Below are positions 22,301 to 34,838 of a DNA stretch of 64,000 nucleotides, one piece after another. Positions within the stretch are counted from its first letter, which is position 1, and each line of letters opens with the position of its first letter. The position numbers and the translations under genes were made by a program. Source of the stretch: Coix lacryma-jobi var. lacryma-jobi (Eukaryota; Streptophyta; Magnoliopsida; Poales; Poaceae); NCBI GenBank assembly GCA_009763385.1, contig CM019824.1:150666305-150730304 (forward strand). Reading direction: 5' to 3'. The notes below the pieces were generated by a model. That model did not search any database. It saw nothing but the letters and a program-made list of their open reading frames with translations, and was not told the origin of the DNA.

Positions 22301-25300
22301 CCGTTGCCACGGATAGATATTTTGTTTGACCAGTTATCCAGAGCCAAAGTTTCTCCAAGATCGATTTGAGATCCGGTTATCATCAAATTAGAATCCGACC
22401 ACAAGATATTCCAAAGACTGCTTTTTCAACCAGATATGGCCTATACGAGTATTTAGTCATGTCTTTCGGATTGACAAATGCTCCGGCTTACTTTATGAGT
22501 TTGATGAACTCGGTATTCATGCCAGAACTAGATAAGTTTGTAGTGGTATTCATTGATGACATTTGGTTTATTCGGAGAACCCGGACGACCATGCAGAACA
22601 TTTGAGGATCGTTTGACAAGGCTACGAGAGCATAAACTTTATGCTAAGTTTAGCAAATGTGAATTTTGGTTGAAGCAAGTACAATTCCTTGGTCACATCC
22701 TGTCGGAGGAAGGAATCTCTGTGGACCCTAGCAAAGTACAAGAAGTAATGGATTGGGAAGCTCCAACTTCAGTTGGGGAGATTCGGAGTTTTCTCGGTTT
22801 AGCAGGGTATTACCGTCGTTTCATTCCCGATTTCTCCAAAATTGCCAAGCCCATGACAAGTTTGCTTCAGAAGGATCAGAAGTTTGAGTGGACAGAGAAG
22901 TGTGAAACAGCTTTCTGTACCTTGCGGAAACTGTTAACCACTGCCCCTGTCTTAGCTCAACCAGATATCGAGAAGCCGTTTGATGTCTTCTGCGACGCAT
23001 CAAAAGTTGGTTTAGGGTGTGTTCTTATGCAAGAAGGCAGAGTGATTGCTTATGCTTCACGACAGTTGAGAAAACATGAGATAAATTATCCTACGCATGA
23101 TTTGGAATTAGCTGCTGTGGTGCACGCTCTGAAGATCTGGAGGCACTATTTGCTAGGAAATGTCTGCAATATGTACACTGATCATAAGAGTCTCAAGTAT
23201 ATCTTCACTCAACCGGAGTTGAATATGAGGCAGAGAAGATGGCTTGAATTGATTAAGGATTACAATTTGCAGATACATTATCACCCTGGAAAAGCAAATG
23301 TGGTTGCTGATGCTCTGAGTCGGAAGTCGCATTGTAATAACTTGAGGTTACAACCAGAGGACGAGTTTAGTCTCGTACACCCTGTGATCCTGCGTCACAT
23401 CGAGCTGCAGAGCACCTTAGTTGACCAGATTCTAGAAGGGCAGAAAACAGACAAGGGAATCTATTATATCAAAGAAAAGCTAAGGGCTGCCACTGAACCC
23501 GTAAAACATTTCCGAGTTGATGATAAGGGAGTGTTATGGTTTGATAATCGCCTAGTGGTACCCAAGAATAGGGAACTGAAAAATCAGATCATGGACGAGG
23601 CTCATCTTTCTAAATTGTCTATCCATCCCGGGAGCACTAAGATGTATCAAGATTTGCGTCCAAGATTTTGGTGGACCAAAATGAAGAAGGAAATTGCCGC
23701 ATATGTAGCCAGATGCGACACGTGTTGTCGGGTGAAGGCTATTCACCTGAAGCCAGCCGGAACACTTCAACCTTTATCAATACCTGAATGGAAGTGGGAA
23801 GAAGTGAGTATGGATTTTATCACCGGTTTGCCTACCACTCAGAAGGGAAACGATTCGATTTGGGTAATTGTAGATCGTCTCACCAAGACCGCTCATTTCA
23901 TACCAGTTAAAACTTGTTATCGAGCACCGGACTATGCGGAGATTTATATCAATCAGATTGTACGATTACATGGTATACCCAAGGTCATAGTTTCGGATCG
24001 TGGAACGCAGTTTACTGCACCATTCTGGGAGAAACTGCAAAAAGAGTTAGGCACTAAGTTAATCCATAGCTCAGCTTACCATCCTCAGACATCAGGGCAA
24101 ACTGAAAGAGTAAACCAGGTATTAGAGGATATGTTAAGAGCCTGTGTAATTTCAGCAAAGGGATCTTGGGAGAAGTGGTTGCCATTAGCAGAATTTGCTT
24201 ACAACAATAGTTATCAAGAAAGCATTCAGATGGCACCTTTTGAAGCTCTGTATGGCAGAAGATGCAGAACACCAGTAAGTTGGGTTGAACCAGGAGAACG
24301 TCGTTACTATGGAATTGATTTTGTCAAGGAAGCAGAAGAACAAGTTAGAATAGTGCAACAACATATCGCAGCGGCACAGTCCCGACAGAAGAGCTATGCC
24401 GATAAGCGAAGAAGGCCGCTTGAATTCGAAGTAGGTGACTATGTGTACTTGAAAGTATCACCCATGAAAGGAGTTAAACGTTTTGGCGTGAAAAGAAAGT
24501 TAGCGCCAAGGTTTGTGGGACCCTACAGGATAATGGAAAGGAGGGGAAAAGTGGCTTATCAACTACAGTTACCTGAACATTTGAAGGCTATATTCCCTGT
24601 ATTCCATGTGTCACAATTAAAGAAATGTCTTCGAGTTCCAGAAGAGGAAGTACAACCGGCCAATATCAAGTTACAATCCGACCTTACTTACTCCGTGAAG
24701 CCATATCGAGTACTCGATGAGAAAGAAAGAGTGACTCGCGGAAAGGTCGTGAAGCAATATAAAGTATCCTGGAGTGAGCAAGACGACCGAGATGCCACTT
24801 GGGAAACGGAAGACTATCTAAAGGAAGTATATCCACAGTTTTATAAGGAATGGTTAGTAACTCAAATCTCGGGACGAGATTCCTTTAAGGAGGGGAGGGC
24901 TGTAACACCCCGGTGTTAAGCAATCCCTAAATGCATAATTTGGCATGGCATAAGCATAGCATCTCATCATTTCATGTGCATATGTTTGTTGAATGCTTAA
25001 GTCCTTGTTTGGTCTCTAGTGTAACCTTGTTATGCTTTCTGTTTCTGACCAAGTGCCTTATAACAAAGTTGTAGATCTTGATGAAGGGAACAACTTTGCT
25101 TTAAAGCACTTTCTCAGAAAAAGCTTTTGAGTTAGGATTTCTTGCATTAGAAAAATGGTTTAGCACTAAATTTCTTTTAAACAACAGAATTTGGACTGGA
25201 GCCTTAAGGATGATTTGTTCCTTACAAAATTCTAAGCAACTTTGCTGTTGGGACCTTTTCCTAGTTCGGTCTAGTTTAGGAATTATAGAGCATCAAAGTT

Positions 25301-28300
25301 TGAAACAAAACCTCATTAGTTTAATCTTGACCGTGGACCCCACCGGTCAGTCCCTCTCTTCTCCCCGCGCGCACGCCGCTCCCTCCGCGCCGACCGAAAC
25401 CGCCCGCCGCCGCGAGACCGCCTCGCCGGCCGGCCAAACCACCGTCATCACCGCCCGTGGTTTGCGCCCGAACTCGCCACGTCGCCCGGGAGCTCGGTGC
25501 ATGCTCGCCGCGTGGAGCGCGACGCCTGACGCCGCCGCGTCCGGTCGGGAGCTCCCCCGATGGGAACTGGCCAGGTGCAATGCACCTAGCACTTCGTTCC
25601 GTTTGCCTTGCTCCGCCTGTGCTCGCAACCAGCAGAGCATCCCATTGCTCAGTCTCTCCTTCGCTCCACTTCACTCCATCTTCACCAGAGCCGCCGCCCG
25701 CCCGCCGAACCTCGGCGAGCGATTACTCGCTCCACCGCTCACCGCCGTCAATTCCTCTCGCCAGTCTCTCCGTCTTGATCTCCTCTTTCTCCGGTAAGGG
25801 TTGGTTTCCCCTCTCTTCCTCTCTAGCTGCCGGAACAGCGGACGCCATCCGCAAGCTTCCGCCATGGCCGCCACCGTGACCTTCACGTGGACCGGTCATC
25901 TCCGGCCATGCTACCCTAAGCTGAGCCATGTTCTAGTCTTCTCTACCGTCGTAGTAGCTTACAGTCAAATGGAGACCTCTCTCGTGCCCTGAGTTCGCCG
26001 GACCACGGGCCAGTCGCGCTGTGCTGTGTCCGTCATGGACCGCCGCCGTGCATCGCGCCGGACAATGCCGGGGATGCCGAAGCCTGGGAGTTGCTCCAAT
26101 AGGTCACTTGTGACTTGCTTAGGCTAGTGTTAATCTCGCCGAGTCGCAAGCCGCCGGGAAGAGTTCCGCCGCCGAGTCGCAGAGCCGCCGCTCCGCCATG
26201 GCCGCCGTCGAGCTTGCTCCGGTATCCCTCTGTCTCAGCGAGTCGGTTAGTTGTGTTCGCCTCGCAAACCCGCACCCAATGATGGTCTCAGTGTCGCCAG
26301 AAGTGTCGCCGTCGACGAGCTAGGGCCGGTCAACGACCACGGCGCTAAACTCCGCCGTTGACTGCCGAGCCTGGCCTCGCGCGGTAACGTGCCGAGCTTG
26401 GCCTCGGAAGCTTGGTCGCCCTGACCAGCGGGCCCCGACTGGCAGTAAGAAAGAGAGAAAGGGAAAAGCTTGGGTGCCGTAGGCCTCGGAAAGCCGGAAG
26501 CGCCGAGCCTTCGCCTCGAGCCTCGCCGAGTCGTGAGTCAGTTAGTCGGTTGAGTCAGTTAGTCTCGGTTGAGTCGTTAGTCTCGGTGAGTCAGTAGTCT
26601 CGGTTGAGTCAGTTAGTCTCGGTTGAGTCAGTTAGTCTCGGTTGAGTCAGTAGCCTCGGCTGAATAGGTTAGCCTCGGCTGTCAGTGTGCCTCGGCGAAT
26701 CGGAAAAAGGTGTCTGAGCCTCGGCGAATCGGTCGAGTGCGTCTAGCCTCAGCCGAATCGCGCCGAACGTGCCGAAGCCTTTGCCTCGAGCCTCAGCCGA
26801 ATCGCGCCGGGGGTGCTGAGCATTTGTCTTATGCCTCGGCCGAACCAAGTGGAGTCCGTACGTTTAGGTTTGAGTTCCTTTTAGTGTTTTTGCAGAATTG
26901 TGTAATGGCTTCAAAAATTCTCACAAGGCTCATTTTAAGTCCAGCTCCTGTGAAACAAATTTTGTTAGGTCAAGCATGTTTAGATCTATCAGTGAAAACT
27001 GTTGAAAGCATCTTGGTGATACTTTTATGTGTAGATTTATTTAAATTAGAAAAGTGCTGATAACTTGGAAAATGCATAACTAATTATGTATAAGTCAGAA
27101 AAATGTAATTCCAGTTTTGTTAGATTTGTATGAATGTGTAGTTTCAGAGAAAAATATAATATGAGGTATTCTGTGAATTAATTTGACAGTAGCTTTTAAA
27201 ATAGTTAAATGTCGTTTCCTTGTTTATTTTGTAGTAATTAAAATATGAGGAATATGCACCTGAGAATTTAAGCACATTGCTCTTATGCTAGGAAGTTCAG
27301 TAGAAAAATAAGAAATCTGTTGTTTGACACTTGTTGCTAGGGTGTGTAGTTCAAAGCACCTTTTCATGATAGAATTTGTCTTTTTCATAGAGGATGAAGT
27401 CTAGGTCCAAATGGGATGGAAATGGATGAAGTTTATCTCCAGTAATTTTTATAGATTTTGTGAAGCTGTCTAGGATAGGTTACTGTTATAGGCCTAATTA
27501 ACTAGATTTAATTCTACAATAATTAGAGGGTAATAAACCCGTTAAGCAACTTTGATGTGGTGACAACAAGACTTAATAAGTAGTATGTTAAATTAAATAA
27601 GTGAGTAGCAGTAGATGACATGTGCTTATCTCCTGAATTGTTACTCCATGTTGCATCACCGTGCATCCCATGTGCATTCATGTTATTCATTCATGTACCG
27701 CATCATGCAGGGTCGGTAGTGGAAGCCCAAGACACGCCGGAGGAGCAGCGTCAGGAGGAGACAACGAGGAGGGGATCCCGGAAGGAGACGCTGAGGACCT
27801 GCCGGAGTGCCGTGATCACCGCCCCGCCGACTTCGAGCGAGGCAAGCCCCGGAGCATTTTTCTCCTACGGTTTGCAAATTACCGTTTACAAGTTAACCTG
27901 ATATGATTGTTGCATTAGGTCATAGGAGTTTGTGATACCGTTGCTGCATGATTAATTATCCTTGTCCACCTGCAAATATTATCTTGTGATCCCTGTTAGG
28001 TCTAGGCTCGATTATATGCTTAGCCCTGCTTAGACCGGTAAAAGTCGGGTGATTTCCTGTCCCCCGCATATAGGTGGATACTAAACATGTTTAGCCTGGT
28101 GCTATCATGGAGAGAACCATGTGAATTAATCTGAGACCGGGCGGGATGTAGGAGCAGCAGGACATGGGTTCTGTGTGCTAGTAGTCTCCCGTCTGTGTCG
28201 ATTAGGACCCGACGAAGGCACACCTCAGTCATTTTGAACGCGTCAATCACTTAACGGAGCAGGTGCGGGTACCTCCCGTGAAGCCGAGTAAGGTGTTTTC

Positions 28301-31300
28301 GAGCCGGTGACGGAGACGTTGACGCCTAACACCCAGGGCCTTATATGTACCGTGGGCAACTATTCTGATCGACCTGGCATGGTCCGAGGGCAGGCAGGGC
28401 CTGATCGACCTGGCATGACCGTGGGCAGTTAATAGCTTGAGCGACCTGGCATTGAGATAACCCTCGGTGTAGAAGGGTCCATGGCCGTCCCGCGATTGGG
28501 TTCTCGAACCTCCTGAGTGGTCGCCAACGGCCGCCTGGCAGGGTGTGTCGGGCGAGTGTGCGACATTTTGTCCCCAGCTGGTAGGAATCGATTATAATCG
28601 CCATCGCTCCTGGTTAGTGAGTAACTTGACTGAGCATGTGTTACCGTAGTAATATATGGAATTAATGATGGTTATGGTGGTGAATCTGAAAGGCTATTGA
28701 TGAAATAGTCACTCTTGCTTGAATAAGTAGTCAAGTGTTTGCTCTAGATCAGGTGCAATCTAGATAATCAGGCTGATTACATAAAAGTGACTGCTAATGC
28801 TCTAATGATGATTATAATAATAAAAATGCTTTTATGCAAAAAGGTAAGTGTGGCCAACCTCAGATACAGCCTTGCATAATCCTTGGTGTCAATTATTTCT
28901 GGTTTATGACGGGTAAGTCTAGCTGAGTACCTTCTCGTACTCAGGGTGCTATCCCTTGTTGTTGCAGATGGGCAATGTTTCTTCGGCTACTGTGCGAGAA
29001 CTGTCTGTATCCCGTCGAGGGCAGTGACTAGACCATGGGCATGGTCAATCCTTATCTTCCTGATGCTTTTGTGGACGGATCAGGCATATGGCACCGTATT
29101 GTGAACTAAGGACTTGTGTTTCAAAACTATGTTGCTTCCGCTTTGAATTCAAAACTATGGTTTGTAATAACTATCGAACTCCGATGTATTTGAACTATGT
29201 GCGAACTGAATGTACCTTGTGGGCATGTACGCTAATCTATTACGATCTTGGTTAAAGTTGAATGACTTGAAATCCTTCGAGATTTCCGGACTACCGGGTT
29301 TGTACGAGCTTAAGTACTTGTAATCTCTGTGAAAGCAGCGATTCGGTGCTTAATCTGGTGCAAATTGGTCGGTTCTGTACACGGCCTTCCTCGAGCCTAG
29401 CTCGGGGCCCCCGCGACGCGCCAACTAGATGCGAAAGAGGGCGCCAACGGCCTTCTCGAGGCCTGGCCTAGGCTCGAGCCCCGCGACGCCGCCAACGACT
29501 GCGCAAGAGGGCGCCAATGGGCTTCCTCGAGGCCTAGCCTCGAGGGCCACGCGACGCCGCCAAACGAACTACGCAGAGAGCGACACGGCCTTCCTCGAGG
29601 CCTAGCCTCGAGCCCACGACGCTGCCAACGACTACGCAAGAGGGCGCCAACGGGCCTTCTCGAGGCCTAGCCTCGAGGGCCCCACGAGCCGCCACCAACA
29701 ATAACGCCGTGGGGCTCTCCCCTCCCCGGCATCAGGCGATAGACGTAGGACCGTTTCGAACAAGGAGGAACAGCATCCCTCTCCGTGATCAAAAAGCTAC
29801 GTCCTCTTTCCAACGTTTGGTTTTCCGTTCTGTTTCTTAAAAAGGCCAACGTTTACGAAAACAATGATTAAAATGCCGCGTCCGCGTTTGCTTCATCCTG
29901 AATAAGAACCAGAGGAGCAAGGGATGCGGGTCGGGTCTTCGAGAAAGCGGACCAGGTCCCGGCCGCCTGACGCCTCCGACGGCTAACGGCACCGGCCCAT
30001 CCGCAGAACCGAAACATGGCCCGCAGATCGAGCTCCTCAGGTTCAAGTAAAGGAAGAAACAAAGGCGGGCACGCTAAGAAAAAACACAAGCCTATTGCAT
30101 TGTTGCTCTATTTTCCAAAGTCATGACAAACCTCGAAGGACGGCTGACCCTCAAGGGTCATGCCAAAGCAGGCAAGGAGCGAACCTATCGCCTGCGAAAG
30201 GCTACGGTCCCCTTTGCCGACCGCACCAAAGAGCACGACGTGACAATGGGACGGAAGCACGGGGCAGAGGCTAAGGAGAAGTTTTCGTAAAATCAACAAG
30301 AAAGACGCAGTGTCCTTTCCTTGATTAAACTTCAAATAATCTAATGCATACAGAGTGTGCAGGAAGCCTCGGCCACCCTGGACCAACTCGATGGGGCACG
30401 GGACGTGGCGCTGTTGCATTCGGTTGAGTACCCGTGAGACCTCCAGCGGGACCTCGACGGTACTACGTCTGAAGCCAAACAACCGAGGGCGTCACCAGCA
30501 AACAACCCCGCGACGGTTGGCGCATCGACCAGTGACCTCGATGGAAGCTCCAACTTCGCCCTTGCCATGCGCACAACCAGGGAGTCCGATCAATCTCCCC
30601 CAACAACCCTGAGCTCGACTCTAGCTCGGAACATCGAACAGCTACATCATTTCTATCCCTAAAGCCTCGAGGCTTCGTACATTTCTCGTATTTTGTACAA
30701 ACATCGCATCATGAATGAATAAAAGTTCGTTTCCAAGTTCTTTATTTCGTTTAAAGCAGAGGTAGCCTCGACTCTGTCTAATCAGAGTCAAGACTCCCTT
30801 GGGGGCTAACCAGGGGATCCCCCCTAAGTTCCTAAAAACCTCGCACGTTTTTTACTAAACTCGACGTTATTTTATTTATCTATGCCTCGAACGCGCCTCA
30901 CGACTAAGAAGAAAACACCTTGAGCTCCCTAAGGGTCAAGGGTGTCGAGACGGGAGCTCGCCTACGCCCCCGGGCTATGGTACCTCCACTCGCTCCCACC
31001 CTCGAAGGACTCAAGTCTGTGTCAAAAACTTAGTCGAAGCAAAACTCAGGCAAAGAAAATAAGAAAACTCGAGCGCAAAGACGTTTCAATATCATCTTGG
31101 GCCCTCACCCCAAAGCCTCGAAGGAGTCTTCCCACTCCTCCGAGGTCTCGGGGGCTATCAGGAGAAGGGTCTCTCCGACCCGACGTCCGACGCCCCCGAG
31201 ACTTACGTTTTTGCTCGCTTTTCAAAATTTTCCTAGTCTCGCCTCTTTTTTCTTCCTAGTCAAAAAAGAGGCAACAAGGAATGAAATGCGAAAATGTCTT

Positions 31301-34300
31301 TACATTAGGCATCGAAGGCCGCGAGCATGTTCTTTCTTACAAAAATATCCTCCCACGGAGGACACAACACAAGGGCTCGGTGGCCCAAACTAACTTTGTC
31401 TCTCCTCTTGAGGCTCGTCCGCAGGAGCAATCACCGAGGGGTCTTCAGGAGCCGAGGACGCTGCTGGGGGAAGCCCCACGTCCTCTTCAAAGAACCGAGC
31501 CAGGGCCTCCCCAGGGGCCTCGACGGCCCTGGCGAATTTCGCAATCTCCCGCTCGGCTTCGTCTTCATCGTCCGGCAAGATATATCCTTGGCTGACGGTG
31601 TCGAAGTTGAGGCCGTCGTAGTGGCTGGAGATCACGGCGAAGGCCCGCTTCACCCCAAGATGCAGGGCACGCGCACCCGGTCATCCACCTGACCCCTCAG
31701 GGCAGACAGACGGCTGGTCAGGGAGCTCCCGACTGACCATCTACGGTCCCGAGGGACGCGCAGGCCTCGGCGGCAGCATCTTGCAGAGCCTGGTGATCCG
31801 AAGCCTCAGCCTGGTAAACCGACTGCAGGGCGGCCGAGGCCTCCTCCGCCTCAGCAAGCTTCCCCTTCAGCTCTGCAGAGGATCGACACAACTCGTCAAA
31901 AGAAAAAGAAAACGCGATGAGGAAACCATAAGGCCTATGGAACAAAAGGTCACCTTTCGCCACACCCTCCCACTTCTGGGCGTCAGTGGCCGACGCCTCA
32001 GCAGACTTCCGAGCCTGCTCGAGATCCGTGCTCAGGGCCCACGCTTTGGATGCCTCCTCGGCAGCCTGAGCACGAAGGGCCTCGGTCGCCTTCTCGGACT
32101 CCTCCAGCCGCGACGCCAAGTTCTTAACCTTCTCTGCCTCCCGGGCGGCGTACTCTTGGGCCTCGGCAACAGCGGCGGTCAGGTCCGAGCAGCGAACGCT
32201 CAGCCCGCCCACCTCGGTACTCTTCTCGGCCAGCTGCTTCTGGGTGCGGGCGAGCTCAGCGCTCGACGTCTGAAGCTGCTCCCAGACGCGGCTCTCCCGA
32301 CGGAGGAAATCCGACTTAGCCCGAGAGGTCTCCATGAGCTCCTAAGGTGGATAATCAACCAAACATTAACCCCCCTTTTACGACAAAACAGGAAGAAGAG
32401 GATCGCCCAAACAAGGGCCCTCACCTGGACGGCCCGAAGGAGGTCCCTTTCCACCAACGTCAGGGACGTCTTCAACGACCGCATGAGGAGCGAGCCGAGC
32501 TGCCCGAGGACGTTCCAGTTTCCGGCCTCGGGGGCATCATCGAGGACAAACACCGGCTCGGCCTCGGGATCAGCTGGATCCCTCCACTCCACTCGAGGAC
32601 CGCCCCAAGTGGGAGAATGACCTCCCAAGCGGGCAAGGGCCGAGCTTTCGCCCCCTCCTCCGACCTCTGACACCGGCAGCCTCGGTGGCGCTCTGGTAGC
32701 CTCGCCCTCCACCTCTGCTTTTCCACCTTTTGGGGAAGTCTCATCAGAAGAGATGTTATGGATCTCCTCCGGCAAGCGCGACCCCTGAGGCAGGACATCA
32801 GCCCCAGCCCCGGGCGCAACGGCCTCGGACGACTCTGCCTCAGCCGCCTTGGCGGCCTCAACTTCAGCGGTCGAGGTCCCCGGGGCGCCCTTATCCCTCG
32901 ACGCCCCAGAAACAGGGTCCTCCTCTGGTGCCCCACCTGAGACCGGGGCCCCCTGTGGGAACTTGACGATTTCGGGCGTGACGTCCGACCCGCCGGACCC
33001 CGGCAGTGGTGGCGTCACAAACGGTGCCACCACCGCGCCGGCGGAGGAGGTCGCACCCACTTTCAGCGCCTTCCGAGGGCGGAGGGATAAGGCCTCCACG
33101 GACCGCTTCCCGCTGAGACAAGAGAAGAAAGATACGCATCAGGAAGAAAAAATCCCCACACGAGCAAGCATGGGACGGGCAAGCGACGAGTGCTCACCCA
33201 GCCCTTGGCACCCTCCTCGCAGAGGGCACGGGTGGGGTCTGCAGCCGCGGTGTCCCTGCAGAGGGAACCCCGCTCGGGGGAGGCGGGAGCTCCGTCTCGA
33301 GGATCTCCGTCAAAACCCCCACCGACGGCGGCGTCGACGGGCCCTGAGTGGACCCGTCGCCCCCCGGGACGCAGAAGCCTCGCCACCCGCGCCCAGGGCA
33401 GGAACAGGGCTCTTCCCCGCCGCCTGCGCCCCGGGCATGCCCATCACGGGGCTCGCCAACCGGACCGGCGAATGGTCCACGTCTGGGAACCCCGCCAGGG
33501 GCTCAGAGTCCCCCTCCGAGCCCTCCTCGTCTTCATCATCGGAATCCTCCTCCGTAGGGGAGGACTCTTCCGGCTCACCATGGAGCTTCTATTGCCGCCG
33601 ACGCCTCTCCAGGTCGTCACGGTCCTTCCGACGCTTAGCCTGCCTGGTGTTCCTGTCGTCCTTTCTCTTCTTCCTCTCCTCGGTCAGGCGCCGCCTCTCC
33701 TCCCTTTCCTCAGGAAGGGGAGGTTTCTTGGCGCTGACCCTGTAAACCCTGCAAAAAGAAGGAAGTAAGGATCGAACACGAAAAAGAAAGCTCCGCGGCA
33801 ACACACCCAAAGGATCGATCCCCTTACCAAGCTGATGTACCCGCGGAACGGGCGCATCGGAATACTGAGCAGTTTGTTCGCGTCCTTCACCTCCTTTACC
33901 GCATCCCTCGCCCGGCGAACGAGCTCGGGATAGGCGACCGGGGACGCCCTCATCTGGCACCCCTGCAGGAGGAGAGGCGCGTCGTCCCTCATCTTCGCCA
34001 TGATCAGGGGCCGGTTCATCAGTGGCAGCACGCACCGCTGGTGGAACCCAGGCCACGACCATCCCGACCGTAAGACCCGCCTTTCGCAGCCTCGACATGG
34101 CCTCGAGTAGCAGGTCGAGTCGACTTTGCCTCTTGTCGACGACGCCGTAGTTCCAAGAGTCCGGCCGCGACTCGATGACGCGGCCGGTGTATGCTGGCAG
34201 CAGCCTGTCGTCGTTGCGAGGTAGTAGAACCAGCCCATGCGCTAGTCCTTGTTCGAGGTGGCCACCTGGGACGGGATGTACAGGCCCGACCTCTGCTGGC

Positions 34301-34796
34301 GAACGGAGAGCACGCAGCTCCCCGACCTCATCAATCTCCGTCGACCCTCCGAAACTGCCTTCGTGAAGAGCTCGCCCCGGAAGAGGTGGATCCAGAGCTC
34401 CCAGTGGGGCTCGATCCCCAGGAAGCCTTCACAGACGGTCGCGAAGATGGCCGCCTGTGAAATAGAGTTGGGGGCAAGGTGATGCACCTCGAGCCCATAG
34501 TAGAAAAGAAGTGCCCAAAGGAACCAGCTTGCCGGTACCCCGAACCCACGCTCGTGGTGGAAAGTGATGAAGCTGACCACATAGCCGTTCGGGGGCCTCG
34601 GCTCCTCCTCCTCCGGACCGGGGGCGATCCACTTTGGCCTATCGGAGCCGGAAAGGCCCCGAAGAAGTCCTCTCTGCACCAGCTCCGCTAGCTTCTCCAG
34701 GGTGGCGGCAGAAGCGCCCCACGGCTCAGCGGCGTCGGCCATCCCGAACGACAGAAGGCGGAGGCGCAGATGTCGCAAAGAGGAAAGGTCACTCGA

Positions 34797-34838
<42 letters not shown>

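Larger units (their letters stand above)
13815..29381 (+). mobile_element. Tekay/Del-type chromovirus (Ty3/gypsy), 15.6 kb, complete
   Basis: Two ~4.5-kb LTRs (13815-18322 and 24901-29381) start TGTAACACCCCGGTG and end in TGTTACA or TGTACA. The target duplication is CGGGC on the left (13810-13814); on the right CGGCC follows, consistent with the same site minus one G. The order is PBS, an extra ORF (19117-20128), gag, protease, RT, RNase H, integrase with C-terminal chromodomain, then PPT. The long LTRs, integrase wording and chromodomain match the Tekay/Del clade. It inserted inside the 68-bp minisatellite of the Tat-type element, so it is the younger of the two. Confidence 0.93.

Noticed and set aside
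30108..30482. 124-codon ORF on the minus strand
   Set aside because: No conserved features; interior of a non-autonomous LTR element.
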